Source: UBA7374 sp965660635 (GTDB lineage Bacteria; Verrucomicrobiota; Verrucomicrobiia; Opitutales; Coraliomargaritaceae). Taken from it: a DNA stretch of 18,972 bases. Location: contig CBFIAS010000034.1 in NCBI GenBank assembly GCA_965660635.1, positions 1-18,972 on the forward strand, written 5' to 3'. Made by a program: the position numbers and the translations under genes. The notes under the pieces are model-generated. The model did not search any database, was not told where the DNA came from, and saw only the letters and a list, made by a program, of their open reading frames with translations. Positions 1-7,714 of this stretch are shown piece after piece (the stretch's first letter is position 1; each line of letters starts with the position of its first letter).

Positions 1-35
1 CGATCACTCGCGCCTGGCAACTCCTCCCATGTCAT
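1..35 (-). CDS. Possible 5' end of a gene running off the left edge
   Basis: On the minus strand an ATG at 35 is preceded, six bases upstream, by GGAGGGG, the best Shine-Dalgarno match seen in this window. The frame reads MTWEELPGASD and is still open at the window edge. In-frame ATGs also occur at 50 and 59, so the true start is uncertain. Only 11 residues are visible, so no family can be assigned. It would be the second gene after the 44-aa membrane peptide on the same strand (109-243). Seen: SD plus open frame. Inferred: that it is a gene. Confidence 0.4.
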   Translation of the reverse strand, partial: MTWEELPGASD

Positions 36-108
36 CTTGTTCCCCTCCATGCAGAGCATTAGTCTGCGGAGGGCGCGCGAAAGTCTGTTGTTGCGCTGTA
101 TCCAACCG

Positions 109-243
109 TCAAATGCCCAGCAGGGTTATCAACAACGTAAACGACAGGCAGGCAAAGGCCCCCAGGAAGACCCACATAGTGAGGCCCAGTTTATTGGTGA
201 CTTGTGCCTGCCTACGCTTGATGGTTCGTCTTTTCCAGGGCAT
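109..243 (-). CDS. Small basic single-pass membrane protein (44 aa), hypothetical
   Basis: The ATG at 243 opens a 44-codon frame. It has a strongly basic N-terminus (MPWKRRTIKRRQ) and then, from about residue 22, a hydrophobic segment (MWVFLGAFACLSFTLLITLL) that ends almost at the stop. This basic-head, single-helix layout is that of a bitopic or tail-anchored small inner-membrane protein with the N-terminus inside. GAAGGAC lies about 11 bases upstream of the start. A second possible gene with a strong SD begins 73 bases after the stop on the same strand, so the two may be co-transcribed. I do not recognise the family. A remnant of a larger membrane protein is the main alternative. Confidence 0.42.
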   Translation of the reverse strand: MPWKRRTIKRRQAQVTNKLGLTMWVFLGAFACLSFTLLITLLGI

Positions 244-326
244 TTCTCTAAAGTCCTTCTATAAAATGATCATCTGAGCGTAAATGGCCTCGTAGAAGAC
301 CGCTGTCTAAGTGTGAACCACTCCAG

Positions 327-523
327 TTAAATTCTGGATGAATAGCGGAAAGCTATTTTGTTGCAATGCGCAAACCATGTCATGCTGGAGGGGATTGCTA
401 GTTGCCCGTCGAATTTCAATGTTATCAAGCCGGGGCCGTCACTTCGGAAACCTGTATCGTCACACCGCTGACAGAAGAGGCTAAGCGGCAAAGGACAGCA
501 AATAACAGAAGGCAAACTTTCAT
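327..523 (-). pseudogene. Probable frameshifted small secreted protein remnant
   Basis: An ATG at 523 opens a frame that begins like a signal peptide (MKVCLLLFAVLCRLASSVSG) and continues VTIQVSEVTAPA before a TGA at 425-427. The overlapping minus-strand frame continues without a stop to a TAA at 327-329, with residues such as LITLKFDGQLAIPSSMTWF. The two frames meet at a CCCC run (about 435). A one-base change there would give one secreted polypeptide of about 65 aa. AAGGGA lies just upstream of the ATG. No family is recognised. It could instead be a genuine 32-aa exported peptide or chance. Sequence evidence is limited to the signal-like start and the frame continuity. Confidence 0.25.
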
Positions 524-807
524 GTCCCTTACCTAGTCCTCCATCGGCCAAATTCAAGGATTTCAGCCTTCAGCCTCCCTTCATCTGAGCAGATCATTAA
601 ATTTTTACAAAGCAGGACGCTGCGCCGGACTGCAGGAAGAGCCCCGATTATATTTCCTCGCCAAGTCGAAATCCGCGAAGCGGAAATCGTAATCGCTATC
701 GAACTCGATTTTAATTTCGATTTCGACACTGATTTGGATTTTTGATTACCGGGCTTGGCAGGTCCGGCAGTCCCTCAGACGCAGAGGCACAAAAGCAAGA
801 TCGCTAG
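524..807. other. Intergenic stretch without a convincing gene
   Basis: No frame here has convincing coding character. The stretch contains a tandem pair of the heptamer TTCAGCC (562-575), a small hairpin (TCCGC-GAA-GCGGA, 672-684) and the degenerate hexamer repeat annotated separately at 685-745. The only minus-strand frame of note (529-729) gets its serine/isoleucine/lysine-rich start from the repeat and is treated as spurious. Confidence 0.5.
685..745. repeat. Degenerate hexamer (AATCGN / TTTCGA-like) tandem repeat
   Basis: Reading in steps of six from 685 gives AATCGT, AATCGC, TATCGA, ACTCGA, TTTTAA, TTTCGA, TTTCGA, CACTGA, TTTGGA, then TTTTTGA. At least nine units keep a hexamer phase with a recurring TCGA core. 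The array is flanked on the left by a 5-bp hairpin. From general familiarity, similar low-complexity arrays occur between genes in Verrucomicrobiota and related genomes. That comparison is unchecked. Confidence 0.55.
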
Positions 808-1788
808 CTAAAAGGACGATGGCGTAGCTGGGCTGGCTACCTGCACGCTTGGATCTTCTGGCGTGACTGAACCGGGTGGAAGCCCCGGAGTGACAGACCC
901 CGGAGTCAAAGGCAAATTGCTCCCGAAGAAGCCCCAGATACGGGTGTTTCCATCTGAGTAATAGTCAAAACCAAGGAAATAACCACTGGATTCATCATGG
1001 AAAATCAACTGGATCTCCGTCAGGTAAGGCTTCCCTCTCGCGTCATAACCGGACATCTTCAAAGTGCCAGTGGAGTCTGAGTCCTTGGAGTATATAAAGG
1101 TCAAATAGGAAACAAGATTTCCATAGTTGAATGTCGATTGATTGCTCAAGTATCCGCCGAAGGATACATCCGCAGTAATCGCCAGGCTGCTCGCCTCCTC
1201 ATAAATGTAGAATTTGGCATTGAGTCCGCTCAAGCTGTCCGGTGCTGCCCGGGACGGAGAAAAGATTTCCACGGTCGTTTCAATATCCACAAAACCGTGA
1301 CCATCGAGCTCCAGCCGCCGCCCGTTGCTCACCTTGTAGGTGTCGTCCGGTTCATCCACCTTTCCGCTGCCCGGCTTTTCGTAAAAAGTGGCTTCGGAAA
1401 CATGGATTACGATGTCACCCTGTTCATCGCTATCGATCCGGTACTTACCGGTTCCAAGGTCACCGTCCGCTTCAATATCGATATAGGTGTCGTGATCCAC
1501 GAAAAGGAAATCCCCGGCGGTGCCGTGGTCCAGGTAGTTGGCTCTCAGGCGGGTTCCCGGTTCCAGTTTTTCCAGAGTGGAAAGGTTCTGGCTGTTCACC
1601 GGAACAATTCTCATGAAGCAAGTGCCCGGAGAGCCGAAGTCGGATGACGGAACCACGTCGAATGTATTCCATTGATCCAAGTCACTGGATTGCTGCAAAA
1701 GAAAGCTAACCTCCGGACTGGAAACCGCGGCAGGCTGAAGGCCGATAGACAACAGCAACACGACGAAGTGGCTTTTCCTGGTAAACAT
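808..1788 (-). CDS. Secreted hypothetical protein with SxDLxxW-type module
   Basis: 326 aa. Residues 1-24 form a signal peptide (basic MFTRKSH, hydrophobic VVLLLSIG, then small residues PAAVSS), so export from the cytoplasm is likely. Directly after it, about residues 28-65, comes FLLQQSSDLDQWNTFDVV and a strand ending CFMRIVPV. This matches the short SxDLxxW module found in many secreted verrucomicrobial proteins. The middle is rich in Asp, Gly and beta-branched residues with no catalytic motif I can name, suggesting a beta-sandwich or adhesin-like fold. The C-terminus carries a Pro/Thr repeat, PGSVTPGLPPGSVTPEDPSV. No LPXTG or PEP-CTERM anchor is visible. It lies 31 bases after the SHD1-domain gene on the same strand and may share its transcript. 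Function unknown. Confidence 0.75.
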   Translation of the reverse strand: MFTRKSHFVVLLLSIGLQPAAVSSPEVSFLLQQSSDLDQWNTFDVVPSSDFGSPGTCFMRIVPVNSQNLSTLEKLEPGTRLRANYLDHGTAGDFLFVDHDTYIDIEADGDLGTGKYRIDSDEQGDIVIHVSEATFYEKPGSGKVDEPDDTYKVSNGRRLELDGHGFVDIETTVEIFSPSRAAPDSLSGLNAKFYIYEEASSLAITADVSFGGYLSNQSTFNYGNLVSYLTFIYSKDSDSTGTLKMSGYDARGKPYLTEIQLIFHDESSGYFLGFDYYSDGNTRIWGFFGSNLPLTPGSVTPGLPPGSVTPEDPSVQVASPATPSSF

Positions 1789-1819
1789 AACTATTCTGGA
1801 AAAATACAGCAGAATTACC

Positions 1820-2410
1820 TCACCGGTATTCCTCCATCTCCTTTTCGAAGGCCAGACGCTTCTGCTGCAACTGCTCGTATTCCCGCAAAAGGGTGCGGCG
1901 TTCGGTCTGGCTGCCGCTCTGCCGGTGTTCCTTCTTGATCGCGGACGAACGCTCGTTGATCCGCGCGATCTGCTCCTCCAGGTTACGGACGTGCAGGGCG
2001 TGCAGCTTCCGGCTCTCCTTCTGCTTGAGGTTCATCTGGCTCTCCGGGTAGGCCGAGACCTTCTCGCGGGAGGCCGTGTCGAGGTCCTCGATCGCGTAGC
2101 TGAATTGCTCGTCGTCTCCATGGCGCAGGAAGTAGATGTGCGTCCTGTCGCGGCCCAGCAGGGTGACGCGCAACTGCCGGCCATCCGTATTGCTCAACTC
2201 CATCCTCGCAGGATAGGCCGGTGCCTCCCAGTCACGGATCGAGGGAGACCGGGGAACATTGCTCTTGGATGGCAGTGATTTGCGGGTTGCCTTTTCCCCG
2301 CCACCGGAAGGAGCGCCCAGCCAGTCCTTGTCCTTCGCCCGCTCGTACAATTCACTGCCCACATAAAAGGCCAGGGCCAGGAAAAGGAGTGCGCCAATTA
2401 GATTCTTCAT
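1820..2410 (-). CDS. Membrane-anchored SHD1-like domain and coiled-coil protein
   Basis: 196 aa. An N-terminal hydrophobic helix (about residues 4-19, LIGALLFLALAFYVGS) followed by basic, flexible sequence suggests a single membrane anchor. About residues 68-120 (MELSNTDGRQLRVTLLGRD, then FLRHGDDEQFSYAIEDLD) have the beta-strand and (D/N)-G pattern of SLA1 homology domain 1-like modules, which are widespread in Planctomycetes and Verrucomicrobiota. Residues from about 130 to the end are highly charged with heptad spacing (EEQIARINERSSAIKKE, then EYEQLQQKRLAFEKEMEEY), a likely coiled coil. The ATG at 2410 has no strong SD. The secreted 326-aa gene follows at 31 bases. The role is unknown; a periplasmic or envelope scaffold is a guess. 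The SHD1 assignment is by eye. Confidence 0.7.
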   Translation of the reverse strand: MKNLIGALLFLALAFYVGSELYERAKDKDWLGAPSGGGEKATRKSLPSKSNVPRSPSIRDWEAPAYPARMELSNTDGRQLRVTLLGRDRTHIYFLRHGDDEQFSYAIEDLDTASREKVSAYPESQMNLKQKESRKLHALHVRNLEEQIARINERSSAIKKEHRQSGSQTERRTLLREYEQLQQKRLAFEKEMEEYR

Positions 2411-2474
2411 CCCAAATTAAAATGGGAAGAATCACCTTAAAGGTAAAGCAAGAACTTTAATCCCAAAATGTATT

Positions 2475-2732
2475 TTACCCGTCCAGGCGATCCTTGGCCA
2501 CGTTTACCTTGAGCGCGCGGCCGGCGACCTCCAGCCCGTCAAGCTGGCGAATCGCGGAATCAGCGGCCGCATCGTCGGCCATCGTGACGAAGCCAAAGCC
2601 ACGCGGGCGGCCCCCGCCCGGACGGGTCACAATAACCGCGTCTTGCACTTCCCCGCTTGGGGAGAAGAGTTCCTGCAGATCTTCGCTGGTCGCATCAAAA
2701 GAGAGGTTGCCTACATAGAGTCGAACGGACAT
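2475..2732 (-). CDS. RNA-binding protein with a single RRM domain
   Basis: 85 aa, almost entirely one RNA recognition motif. RNP2 is LYVGNL (residues 5-10). RNP1 is RGFGFVTM (44-51), with both stacking aromatics F46 and F48 present. A conserved hydrophobic LKVNVA strand ends the fold. This size and layout match the small glycine-poor RRM proteins of cyanobacteria and other bacteria, which bind single-stranded RNA and are often linked to cold or stress adaptation. The ATG at 2732 (MSVRLYVGNL) was chosen because the 27 extra upstream codons do not belong to the domain. The gene is divergent from the ABC exporter, with a 139-bp shared upstream region. There is no auxiliary C-terminal tail beyond DRLDG. 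Specific RNA targets are unknown. Confidence 0.93.
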   Translation of the reverse strand: MSVRLYVGNLSFDATSEDLQELFSPSGEVQDAVIVTRPGGGRPRGFGFVTMADDAAADSAIRQLDGLEVAGRALKVNVAKDRLDG

Positions 2733-2871
2733 GATAAAAGTACTGGTTGGTGTTAACGGGCAATTAGTCCCTGGGTAAGCAACCAGCAAGGCTGCCCCGG
2801 CGGCGGCTGACAACCCTATTTTACAGATTGGCGTTTGCCAAGCTATCCGCCATGAATTGCCTCAAGACCCT

Positions 2872-4641
2872 ATGGCCAGCAAAAAACAGAAACAGGGCAG
2901 CACCATTCTCCGGGTTTCCCGCTACCTCTACCGCTACCCCGGCCTCTTCGGGCTGACCTTGCTCCTCGCCGCCGCCATGACCGTGCTGGAGATCGCGGTA
3001 CCCCTCGCCATCATGGACATCATCGACGGGCTGGGCAACGTCGATGCCCTCTCCGGGCTGCTCGCCGGGGTTGGCCTCATCGCCCTTCTCTACTCCGGCA
3101 GCGAGTTCTTCAACTGCCTGCGCATCCGCGTCAACAACACCCTTGAACAACGCGTGCTCGTGGAAATGCGCCGCGACCTCCACTCAAAACTCCTCCGCCT
3201 GCCCGTCTCCTTCTACGACCAGCGCAAAAGCGGCGAAATCTCCTCACGCGTCATCGAGGACGTGGCCAACGTCGAACGCGCCCTGCTCGACGGGACCGAA
3301 CAAGGCGTCCGCGCACTCCTCATGATCATAGGCATCTCTGCCATCCTCTTTATCAAGCAACCCGCCCTCGCCTGGTGCGTCTTCCTCCCCGTGCCCGTCC
3401 TGCTGGTCGTCGGTGTCCTCTATGCGAAACGCTCCCGCACGGTCTGGAAAGACGTGCGCGAACGCTCTGCCGACCTCAACAGCCTCCTTGTCGAGGACAT
3501 CCAGGGCAACCGCCTGATCCAGACCTTCGGCCTCCAGAAGCGCGAGGCCCGCCGCTTCGAGGAAAAAGCCGAGTCCCTCCGCGACAAGACCCTCCGCGCC
3601 ATGTTCCGCTGGTCGATCTACCACCCCTCGACCAACCTCCTGACCAAACTCGGCTTCCTCAGCATCGTCGGGGTCGGCGGCTACCTCGTCCTACAAGACG
3701 CCGCCGGATTCACCATGGGCAAGCTCGTCGGATTCTTCCTCTACGCCAACATGCTCTACATGCCCATCTCCCAGTTGCATGGCCTCAACCACCTGCTTGC
3801 CGCCGGCAAGGCATCCGGAGAGCGGGTCTTCGAAGTTCTCGACACCCCCGTAGAAGTCGATGAGCACCCCCAACCGCAGAAGCTGCCAGACGGGCCCGTC
3901 GAAATCCGCTTCGACCACGCCGCCTTTGGCTACCCCGGGCGCCCGCCCGTCCTCCAGGAATTCTCCCTCCAGATCGAAGCCAACAAGGTGACCGCCCTCG
4001 TCGGCCACACCGGAGCCGGTAAATCCACTGTGGCCAATCTCGCCATGCGCTCCTACGACGTCACCGCCGGATCCATCCAGGTCAACGGCATCGACGTCCG
4101 CCAGATTCAACTCGAGAACCTCCACGCCGCCATCGGACATGTCGCTCAGGACCCCTTCCTTTTCGAGGGCTCCGTCCGCGACAATCTGCTCCTCGCCAGG
4201 CCAGACGCCGAATCCGGCGAAATCATCCACGCCCTCGACCTCGCCTGCGCCTGGGAATTCGTCCGCGCCCTCCCCGATCAACTGGAAACCAACATCGGGG
4301 AAAAAGGCATCCGCCTCAGCCAGGGAGAAAAGCAGCGCCTTACTATCGCCCGCGTCCTGCTCAAGAACCCGCCCCTCGTCATCCTCGACGAGGCCACCGC
4401 CAGCGTCGATACGATCACCGAGCGCAAGATCCAGCAAGCCCTCGACAACCTCGTCGCCCGCCGGACCGTCCTGGTCATCGCCCACCGGCTCTCCACCGTG
4501 CAGCGGGCCGACAACATCGTCGTCATGGAAAAAGGCCGCATCATCGAGAACGGCACCCACCAGCAACTCATTGACAAAAACGGGCACTACGCCGACCTCT
4601 GGCGCCACCAAAGCGACCTGATACCGGAAATCCAAGCCTGA
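2872..4641 (+). CDS. ABC exporter half-transporter, fused membrane and ATPase domains (MsbA/MDR-like)
   Basis: 589 aa. The first ~320 residues form an ABC type-1 exporter membrane domain with about six helices (first around 24-46). The nucleotide-binding domain follows with Walker A GHTGAGKS (378-385), Q-loop Q426, signature LSQGEKQR (482-489), Walker B with D506 and catalytic E507, and switch H538. All catalytic elements are present, so it should be an active ATPase that works as a homodimer in the inner membrane. The family exports lipids (lipid A core by MsbA), peptides or drugs; the substrate cannot be told here. There is no N-terminal C39 peptidase. The ATG at 2872 is preferred over an in-frame TTG at 2857. 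The gene stands alone, divergent from the RRM gene, with hpr next downstream. Confidence 0.93.
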   Translation: MASKKQKQGSTILRVSRYLYRYPGLFGLTLLLAAAMTVLEIAVPLAIMDIIDGLGNVDALSGLLAGVGLIALLYSGSEFFNCLRIRVNNTLEQRVLVEMRRDLHSKLLRLPVSFYDQRKSGEISSRVIEDVANVERALLDGTEQGVRALLMIIGISAILFIKQPALAWCVFLPVPVLLVVGVLYAKRSRTVWKDVRERSADLNSLLVEDIQGNRLIQTFGLQKREARRFEEKAESLRDKTLRAMFRWSIYHPSTNLLTKLGFLSIVGVGGYLVLQDAAGFTMGKLVGFFLYANMLYMPISQLHGLNHLLAAGKASGERVFEVLDTPVEVDEHPQPQKLPDGPVEIRFDHAAFGYPGRPPVLQEFSLQIEANKVTALVGHTGAGKSTVANLAMRSYDVTAGSIQVNGIDVRQIQLENLHAAIGHVAQDPFLFEGSVRDNLLLARPDAESGEIIHALDLACAWEFVRALPDQLETNIGEKGIRLSQGEKQRLTIARVLLKNPPLVILDEATASVDTITERKIQQALDNLVARRTVLVIAHRLSTVQRADNIVVMEKGRIIENGTHQQLIDKNGHYADLWRHQSDLIPEIQA

Positions 4642-4662
4642 TACCAGCGATGCATTCCCCCC

Positions 4663-4692
4663 TTGACGGGTGAAAAGCGCAGACCCTATGCT
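4663..4692 (+). promoter_or_regulatory. Candidate sigma70-type promoter upstream of the HPr gene
   Basis: TTGACG (4663-4668) and TATGCT (4687-4692) are separated by 18 bases and lie in the 140-bp gap after the ABC exporter. The -35 box matches the consensus at five of six positions and the -10 box at four of six. A start near 4699 would give a leader of about 80 bases before the HPr ATG. Prediction by inspection only. Confidence 0.35.
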
Positions 4693-4716
4693 TCCGCAAA
4701 AGAAATTTAAACAGGC

Positions 4717-4785
4717 ATGAATGGTGCTGCCGCCCTTCGGCCACCAGCACAGGGCACGCCTGACAGCCCACTCTTCCCTCCATGA
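4717..4785 (+). other. Possible 22-codon upstream ORF in the HPr leader
   Basis: ATG at 4717 starts a 22-codon frame (MNGAAALRPP, then AQGTPDSPLFPP) whose TGA overlaps the HPr ATG as ATGA (4782-4785). The product is Pro/Ala-rich. If translated it could couple ribosome delivery to the HPr start, which has no SD of its own. Equally it may be chance in GC-rich DNA. Confidence 0.18.
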
Positions 4786-5087
4786 CTTCTCCAGAAACCA
4801 GCGATTCACACAAGGCCACCAGCAGACAACTACTGGTGCAAAACAAGATGGGCATCCACGCCCGTCCAGCTGCCATGATCGTGCGCATTGCCAACGCCTA
4901 CAGCGGAGAGGTCTGGGTCGAAAAAGACGGAGAGGAAGTCAACGGCAAGAGCATCATGGGCCTGATGATGCTGGCCGCCGGAAAAGACTCGAAGCTCACT
5001 TTCCGCACCGAAGGCCCGGCCGACGGCGCAGAAGCCTTCTTCAGCGAAATCGAGGCACTCTTCGAACGGCGCTTCGAGGAAGCCTAA
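4782..5087 (+). CDS. HPr-family phosphocarrier protein
   Basis: 101 aa, cytoplasmic. The phosphorylation site MGIHARPAA carries the active-site His26 (equivalent to HPr His15) with Arg28. The regulatory segment NGKSIMGLMML places Ser57 at the position of HPr Ser46. Both sites are therefore present, so the protein could take phosphate from PEP via enzyme I and could also be a target of HPr kinase/phosphorylase. The family is about 85-90 aa; this one has about 11 extra N-terminal residues (MTSPETSDSHK), and a later start is not obvious. No enzyme I, EII or HPrK gene is nearby. A regulatory or nitrogen-type (NPr-like) role is thus as possible as sugar transport. A candidate promoter lies upstream at 4663-4692. 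Confidence 0.93.
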   Translation: MTSPETSDSHKATSRQLLVQNKMGIHARPAAMIVRIANAYSGEVWVEKDGEEVNGKSIMGLMMLAAGKDSKLTFRTEGPADGAEAFFSEIEALFERRFEEA

Positions 5088-5144
5088 AAAACCTGCCATA
5101 CGCCCGGCGTAAGTTCCCGGGCCCCGCGTCGATTCTACCAGATA

Positions 5145-5158
5145 TTCGATCACTCGAA
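5145..5158. promoter_or_regulatory. Short inverted repeat upstream of the efflux operon
   Basis: TTCGA-TCAC-TCGAA sits 28 bases before the start of the outer-membrane factor gene. Its position between HPr and the efflux operon would suit a repressor site, but the arms are only 5 bp and no regulator gene is adjacent. Low confidence. Confidence 0.18.
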
Positions 5159-5186
5159 ACGATCAGGCAAAACGACACGCAGCAAG

Positions 5187-6578
5187 ATGCAACCGAAGCG
5201 CATACCAATCGCCGCCGCGGCACTAGCCATGGCACTCGCTGGATGCGCCACCTCCCCGCCTCTCCAGCCGAGCCCGGATGTAGAGCTGCCTGACGTCTGG
5301 TCCTCACCCGCCCCGGAAACCTCTCCCAGCACCCCCTGGCTGGCCGACTTCAACGACCCTGCACTCAACCAGCTCGTCACAGAAGCCCTCGACAACAACG
5401 CCAATCTCCAGGCTGCCGCCGCACGCTTCGCCCAGGTGCTCGCGGAAACCGGCATTACCCGCGCCGGACAACGCCCCGCCGCCAACCTCGGCCTCGACGC
5501 CATCCGTCAAAAGATCAACAGCATCGGCCCGCAATCCATCGATTCTTTACACTTCAACAACTATCAACTCGGCCTCAGTATCAGTTGGGAAATCGACCTC
5601 TGGGGCAAACTCCGTGACCGCGGCAGCGCCGCCCTAGCCCTGTCAGAAGCTGGTGCCGCCGAACTCCTGCAGGTACGCCAATCACTCGCCGCTCAAATTG
5701 CCAAGGTCTGGTTCGATTTTACCGCCGCAAAGGCGCAATGCCGCCTAGCCGGCGAGACTGCCAACACCTACCGGCAAAACCAGCAGGCCATGGAAACCCG
5801 CTACCAGCGGGGGCTCAGCAACGGATTGGATTTGCACCGTATCCGTACCCAGTCCGCCCTTTCCCATGCCGAGATCGAAACCACCCAGCGTACCATGGAT
5901 GCCCTGGCACGAAGCCTCGAAACCCTCCTCGGTCGCTATCCATCTGCCTCCATTGCGCCGGCCGATACACTTAGCGAACTCCCCGCAGCCATCCCCGCAG
6001 GTCTTCCCTCCGGACTATTGCAACGACGCCCCGACCTTCTGGCAGCCGAACGCAGCCTCGCCGCCGCCGAAAAAAACCACTCGGCCTCCCGAAAAGACCG
6101 CCTCCCCTCGATTTCCCTGACCGGATCGGCCGGCACCCGTTCCGATGAATTCAACGAACTGCTGGACAACGATTTCAGCATCTGGTCGCTTGCCGGCAAC
6201 CTCGCCCAACCCGTCTTCCAGGGTGGCCGGATACGCAGCAACATCGACCGCTCCGCCGCCTTGCGGGACCAGGCACTGGCACAATACAGGGAAACTGCCC
6301 TGCGCGCCTTCCGTGAAGTCGAGACCGCCCTCGCCGCCGAGTCCTACCTCCAGCGGGCCTACAAACAGCAAAGCCTCGCCGCCGAACAGGCAGACGCTGC
6401 CGAAAAACTCGCATGGAAACGTTACCAGGAGGGAACCGTCCCCTTTAGCGATGCACTGGAGAGCCAGCGTACGGCCAACAACGTGCAGGCGGCCCTGATC
6501 AACCTGCGCAACCAGCTACTGCAAAATCGAATTGACCTCTATCTCGCTCTGGGAGGCCCCTTCCAGGATCCATCATGA
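5187..6578 (+). CDS. Outer-membrane efflux lipoprotein (OprM/NodT family)
   Basis: 463 aa. A lipoprotein signal peptide ends in the lipobox LAGC with Cys20 as the lipidation site. The body has the two repeated OEP halves typical of TolC/OprM channels, with characteristic stretches SWEIDLWGKLRDRGSAAL and, in the second half, LLQRRPDLLAAERSLAAAEK. The length of about 460 aa is standard. It should form a trimeric outer-membrane channel with a periplasmic alpha-barrel that docks on the adaptor and pump encoded next. Its last four bases overlap the adaptor start (ATGA, 6575-6578), so translation is probably coupled. It is the first gene of the operon; a short inverted repeat lies just upstream. 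No transcriptional regulator is adjacent. Confidence 0.94.
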   Translation: MQPKRIPIAAAALAMALAGCATSPPLQPSPDVELPDVWSSPAPETSPSTPWLADFNDPALNQLVTEALDNNANLQAAAARFAQVLAETGITRAGQRPAANLGLDAIRQKINSIGPQSIDSLHFNNYQLGLSISWEIDLWGKLRDRGSAALALSEAGAAELLQVRQSLAAQIAKVWFDFTAAKAQCRLAGETANTYRQNQQAMETRYQRGLSNGLDLHRIRTQSALSHAEIETTQRTMDALARSLETLLGRYPSASIAPADTLSELPAAIPAGLPSGLLQRRPDLLAAERSLAAAEKNHSASRKDRLPSISLTGSAGTRSDEFNELLDNDFSIWSLAGNLAQPVFQGGRIRSNIDRSAALRDQALAQYRETALRAFREVETALAAESYLQRAYKQQSLAAEQADAAEKLAWKRYQEGTVPFSDALESQRTANNVQAALINLRNQLLQNRIDLYLALGGPFQDPS

Positions 6579-7714
6579 AACAACTCTTTGCCATCATCCT
6601 CATAGCCGTCGCGGGAGCCGTTACCGCAGCCGCACTCATCCTCTTGAAGCCGGAGGCAGAAAAAAAAGCGGTTGTTCAACCCGTTACAGAAGTCACCGCA
6701 CTGGAAGTCCAGCCCGGTGAGGTGCAAGTTCGCCTGCGCAGCCAGGGCACCGTCCTACCCATTACAGAAGCCGATATTTCCGTTCAGGTAAGCGGGCAGA
6801 TTACGGAAGTTGCCGGGCATTTCCGCGATGGCTCCTTCGTCCAGAAAGGCGATCCGCTCCTGCGGATCGAAAAAGAAGACTACGAGGCCGCGCTCGCGCT
6901 GCGAAAGGCCGATCTGGCCGGTGCCCGCCTCAACCTTGCCACCGAGGAAGCCCAGGCCAAACAGGCACTGGAAGACTGGAAAGCCCTCGGCGAAGGCCAG
7001 GCCAGCCCCCTCACCCTTCGCCAACCACAACTCGCCATGGCCAGAGCACAACTGGCCAGCGCGGAAGCAGCCCTGGAAAAAGCCCGGCGCGACCTCCAGC
7101 GCACCGTCGTCTCCGCACCTTATGACGCCTACATCCTCCAGACAAAAGTCGACCTCGGGCAATACGTCAGTGCCACCCCCGCCACGCCCGTCGCACGCAT
7201 CTTTCAAACCGACAAAGCGGAAATTCGCCTGCCCCTGACGATCGAAGACGCCCGCTTGCTGGATAATCCAAACGGACAGGAAATCGAGGTTACCCTCTTC
7301 CGTAACAGCCCCGATGGACGCATTGAATGGCCCGCTTACCTCACCCGGATGGAAGCCAGTGTCGACCCGGCAAACCGCTTAATGCATGCCATTGCCGAAA
7401 TCGACAACCCCTTCCGCAAAAACCCCGGGACCGGAACAGAACCCCTGCAGCGCGGCCTCTTTGTTGAAGCGGAAATCCAAGGCCGCACTTTTCAAAACGT
7501 TTACGACCTGCCGCGGTTCGCACTTCGCGGCTCCCGCACAGTCTACATCATTACCCCGGAAAACACGCTCATCCGGCGCAACGTTGAAATCATCCAAAGC
7601 GATGCCAGTCGTGTGATCGTCCGCAGCGGACTCGCCCCGGGAGAACGCGTCGCTACCAGTCCAGTCGCTTATTTTACTGAAAATATGCCCGTCCAGGTCA
7701 TTGAAAACCCATGA
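6575..7714 (+). CDS. RND efflux periplasmic adaptor (membrane fusion protein)
   Basis: 379 aa. An N-terminal membrane anchor or uncleaved signal (about residues 4-24, LFAIILIAVAGAVTAAALIL) precedes the HlyD/AcrA-type architecture. This comprises a split lipoyl domain (VSGQITEVAGHFRDGSFVQK and VVSAPYDAYILQTKVDLGQY), a helical hairpin of about residues 105-170 rich in Ala/Leu/Glu, then beta-barrel and membrane-proximal domains. There is no lipobox, so it is anchored by the helix. It should bridge the inner-membrane pump and the outer-membrane channel in the periplasm. AGGA occurs near the start. ATGA overlaps join it to both neighbours (6575 and 7711), giving a strictly coupled OMF-MFP-RND operon. 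Confidence 0.94.
   Translation: MKQLFAIILIAVAGAVTAAALILLKPEAEKKAVVQPVTEVTALEVQPGEVQVRLRSQGTVLPITEADISVQVSGQITEVAGHFRDGSFVQKGDPLLRIEKEDYEAALALRKADLAGARLNLATEEAQAKQALEDWKALGEGQASPLTLRQPQLAMARAQLASAEAALEKARRDLQRTVVSAPYDAYILQTKVDLGQYVSATPATPVARIFQTDKAEIRLPLTIEDARLLDNPNGQEIEVTLFRNSPDGRIEWPAYLTRMEASVDPANRLMHAIAEIDNPFRKNPGTGTEPLQRGLFVEAEIQGRTFQNVYDLPRFALRGSRTVYIITPENTLIRRNVEIIQSDASRVIVRSGLAPGERVATSPVAYFTENMPVQVIENP

Noticed and set aside
3691..4809. Long antisense frame (372 codons) opposite the ABC exporter
   Set aside because: It mirrors the GC-rich third positions of the exporter gene and has no domain. The sense frame has full ABC motifs.
4721..5293. Plus-strand frame of 190 codons across the HPr gene
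   Set aside because: Arg/His/Pro-rich shadow spanning the HPr gene and the start of the efflux gene.
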